DNA of 64,000 bases from Kluyvera genomosp. 1. GTDB taxonomy: Bacteria; Pseudomonadota; Gammaproteobacteria; Enterobacterales; Enterobacteriaceae. How positions within the stretch are numbered: the stretch's first letter is position 1; each line of letters starts with the position of its first letter. The notes beneath the pieces are model-generated. The model saw only the letters and a list, made by a program, of their open reading frames with translations. It did not search any database and was not told the DNA's origin. Where the stretch lies: contig NZ_LGHZ01000010.1 in NCBI RefSeq assembly GCF_001266615.1, forward strand, positions 25,545 to 89,544. Direction: 5' to 3'. The position numbers were made by a program, and so were the translations under genes. Positions 63,077 through 64,000 of this stretch are shown here, piece by piece.

Positions 63077-64000
63077 TTATTTTTTACCGGTTAACCCACC
63101 GAGCAAACCCGTGACGCCACCGAGAGGGTTTGTGGTCGTGGTGCTGCTGCCGGTAGTACTCGTGCTAGCACTGGCATTAGCGCTGGCACTTGCTGAGGTA
63201 CTGACGTTAAGGCTGCCGGTCAGCGAGCTGACGGTGCTATTCAGCGTTGAGCCAAGAGAGTTGTTCGCCAGCAAGCCGCCGCTGCCTGTTTGTGTACCGG
63301 TAGGTTTAACCAGCCCACCTGCATCGGTGACAACGTTGCCGACGCTGGAGACCACCTGACCGACGCCACTCAGCGCTGGAGAGGAGGTGCCGACCTGGTT
63401 ACCGACGCCGCTGACGGTAGTGCCTACCTGGGTCAGCAAGCCGTTAACTGGCGTACCAAGACCCGTAGTTGTACCGACGCCTTGCGTCACGCCCTGTACG
63501 CCGCCCAGCGTGTTATTGACGACAGATGTGACGCCCGTCGTTGCCGCTGTCACTCCTGGGCTCTGCAGCGTGCTGGTCAAGCCGTTACCGGTGCCGCTGA
63601 CAATTTGACCTGCACTATTGACGACGTTGCCGACCACACCGGTAACCCCGCCGACAGGAGTACCCGATGTGCTGGTCGAGAGGTTATTACCCACGGTGGA
63701 CACGGTATTCCCCAACACGGTGACGGTACTGGTTGTCCCCTGTAGGGTTGTCCCGACACCGTTCGCATTAGACGAATTGCCAACACCATTGGTGACACCT
63801 GTCCCCAGCGTGTCGACAGCGTTACCGACGCCGCTCACGGTGGTTGAAATCGTTGAAGTCACCGGATTGTTGCCGGTGCTGGTCGCCAACTGGCTGCCAA
63901 GACCGCCCAGCGTATCACCTACGCCTGAGACCGCCGTTCCGGCGTCGCCAAGAATGTTGTTACCGGCGTTGCTCGCAGTGCTGCCACCACCAGTACCACC
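63077..64000 (-). CDS. Gly/Val/Ser/Thr/Asn-rich repeat protein (5' end beyond window)
   Basis: The minus-strand frame is open from 64000 to the TAA at 63077: 307 residues of low-complexity sequence with no methionine start seen, so the N-terminus lies beyond the edge. The repeat unit is about 7-8 residues, roughly V-S-G-V-G-N-x-V, giving segments such as TTVSGVGNAVDTLGTGV and TTVSGVGNQVGTSSPAL. The C-terminal part changes to Ser/Ala/Thr runs (STSASASANASASTSTTG) and ends GVTGLLGGLTGKK. No cysteine, tryptophan, tyrosine or phenylalanine is visible. Similar Klebsiella genes are annotated 'collagen-like triple helix repeat'; the pattern is not strict G-x-y. It is the probable secreted partner of the TpsB protein downstream. 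A TTG at 63889 could be read as a start but the frame and repeats continue upstream. Confidence 0.75.
   Translation of the reverse strand, partial: GGTGGGSTASNAGNNILGDAGTAVSGVGDTLGGLGSQLATSTGNNPVTSTISTTVSGVGNAVDTLGTGVTNGVGNSSNANGVGTTLQGTTSTVTVLGNTVSTVGNNLSTSTSGTPVGGVTGVVGNVVNSAGQIVSGTGNGLTSTLQSPGVTAATTGVTSVVNNTLGGVQGVTQGVGTTTGLGTPVNGLLTQVGTTVSGVGNQVGTSSPALSGVGQVVSSVGNVVTDAGGLVKPTGTQTGSGGLLANNSLGSTLNSTVSSLTGSLNVSTSASASANASASTSTTGSSTTTTNPLGGVTGLLGGLTGKK

Noticed and set aside
63077..63900. CRISPR-like array in the repeat region at the right end
   Set aside because: The repeats are short, degenerate, in one reading frame and protein-coding; there are no constant repeats with unique spacers.

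Overview
This window is chromosomal DNA from a member of the Enterobacteriaceae. Nearly every gene has a recognisable E. coli counterpart, and the order follows the spoT-pyrE-waa-cysE-lld-selAB-aldB segment of the E. coli chromosome. It is not E. coli K-12: rph is full length, a cptA-type gene sits where K-12 carries dinD, mtlADR is missing between yibT and yibI, and the right end carries an arabinofuranosidase cluster and a two-partner-secretion-like pair. The core-LPS locus has waaQ-waaG-waaP with waaA directly beside coaD and no waaE or wabG. That argues against Klebsiella/Raoultella and suits Enterobacter, Leclercia, Kluyvera, Kosakonia or Citrobacter-like genera; the sequence alone does not fix the genus.

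Layout. 1-5.7 kb: recG (its 3' end lies beyond the left edge), trmH, spoT, rpoZ and gmk on the minus strand (DNA repair, tRNA modification, (p)ppGpp, RNA polymerase omega, GMP kinase), with an ERIC-like element between spoT and trmH. 6-19.6 kb: ligB, yicG, cptA, yicC, rph-pyrE with its attenuator, slmA, dut, coaBC, radC, rpmBG, mutM, coaD and waaA. 19.6-33.8 kb: the LPS core region. An RfaH-type JUMPstart/ops leader precedes waaQ-waaG-waaP-waaO-(GT8)-(GT25)-waaL; the last three genes are clearly AT-rich. Opposite it runs hldD-waaF-waaC, followed by kbl-tdh and waaH (yibD). 33.8-41.5 kb: yibQ-envC-gpmI, yibN-grxC-secB-gpsA, cysE, trmL. 41.8-45.6 kb: lldPRD with two LldR operators 126 bp apart. 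45.7-49 kb: yibL, yibT, yibIH, yibF. 49-55.8 kb: selAB, yiaY, a VOC protein, aldB.

55.8-64 kb is the accessory part: a small membrane protein; a GH127 beta-L-arabinofuranosidase with a GPH-family sugar carrier and a divergent AraC regulator; the ferredoxin ysaA; and an FhaC/ShlB-type outer-membrane transporter lying downstream of a Gly/Val/Ser/Thr/Asn-rich repeat protein that runs off the right edge. A terminator separates these two genes.

The envelope genes form a coherent set. hldD, waaC, waaF and waaQ make and add heptose; waaA adds Kdo; waaG, waaO and the two variable transferases build the outer core; waaP phosphorylates heptose I, which is the site that CptA can decorate with phosphoethanolamine; waaH can modify heptose III; waaL attaches O antigen. 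No rRNA or tRNA gene, insertion sequence, prophage or CRISPR array was seen. The least explained element is the repeat protein and its transporter at the right edge.
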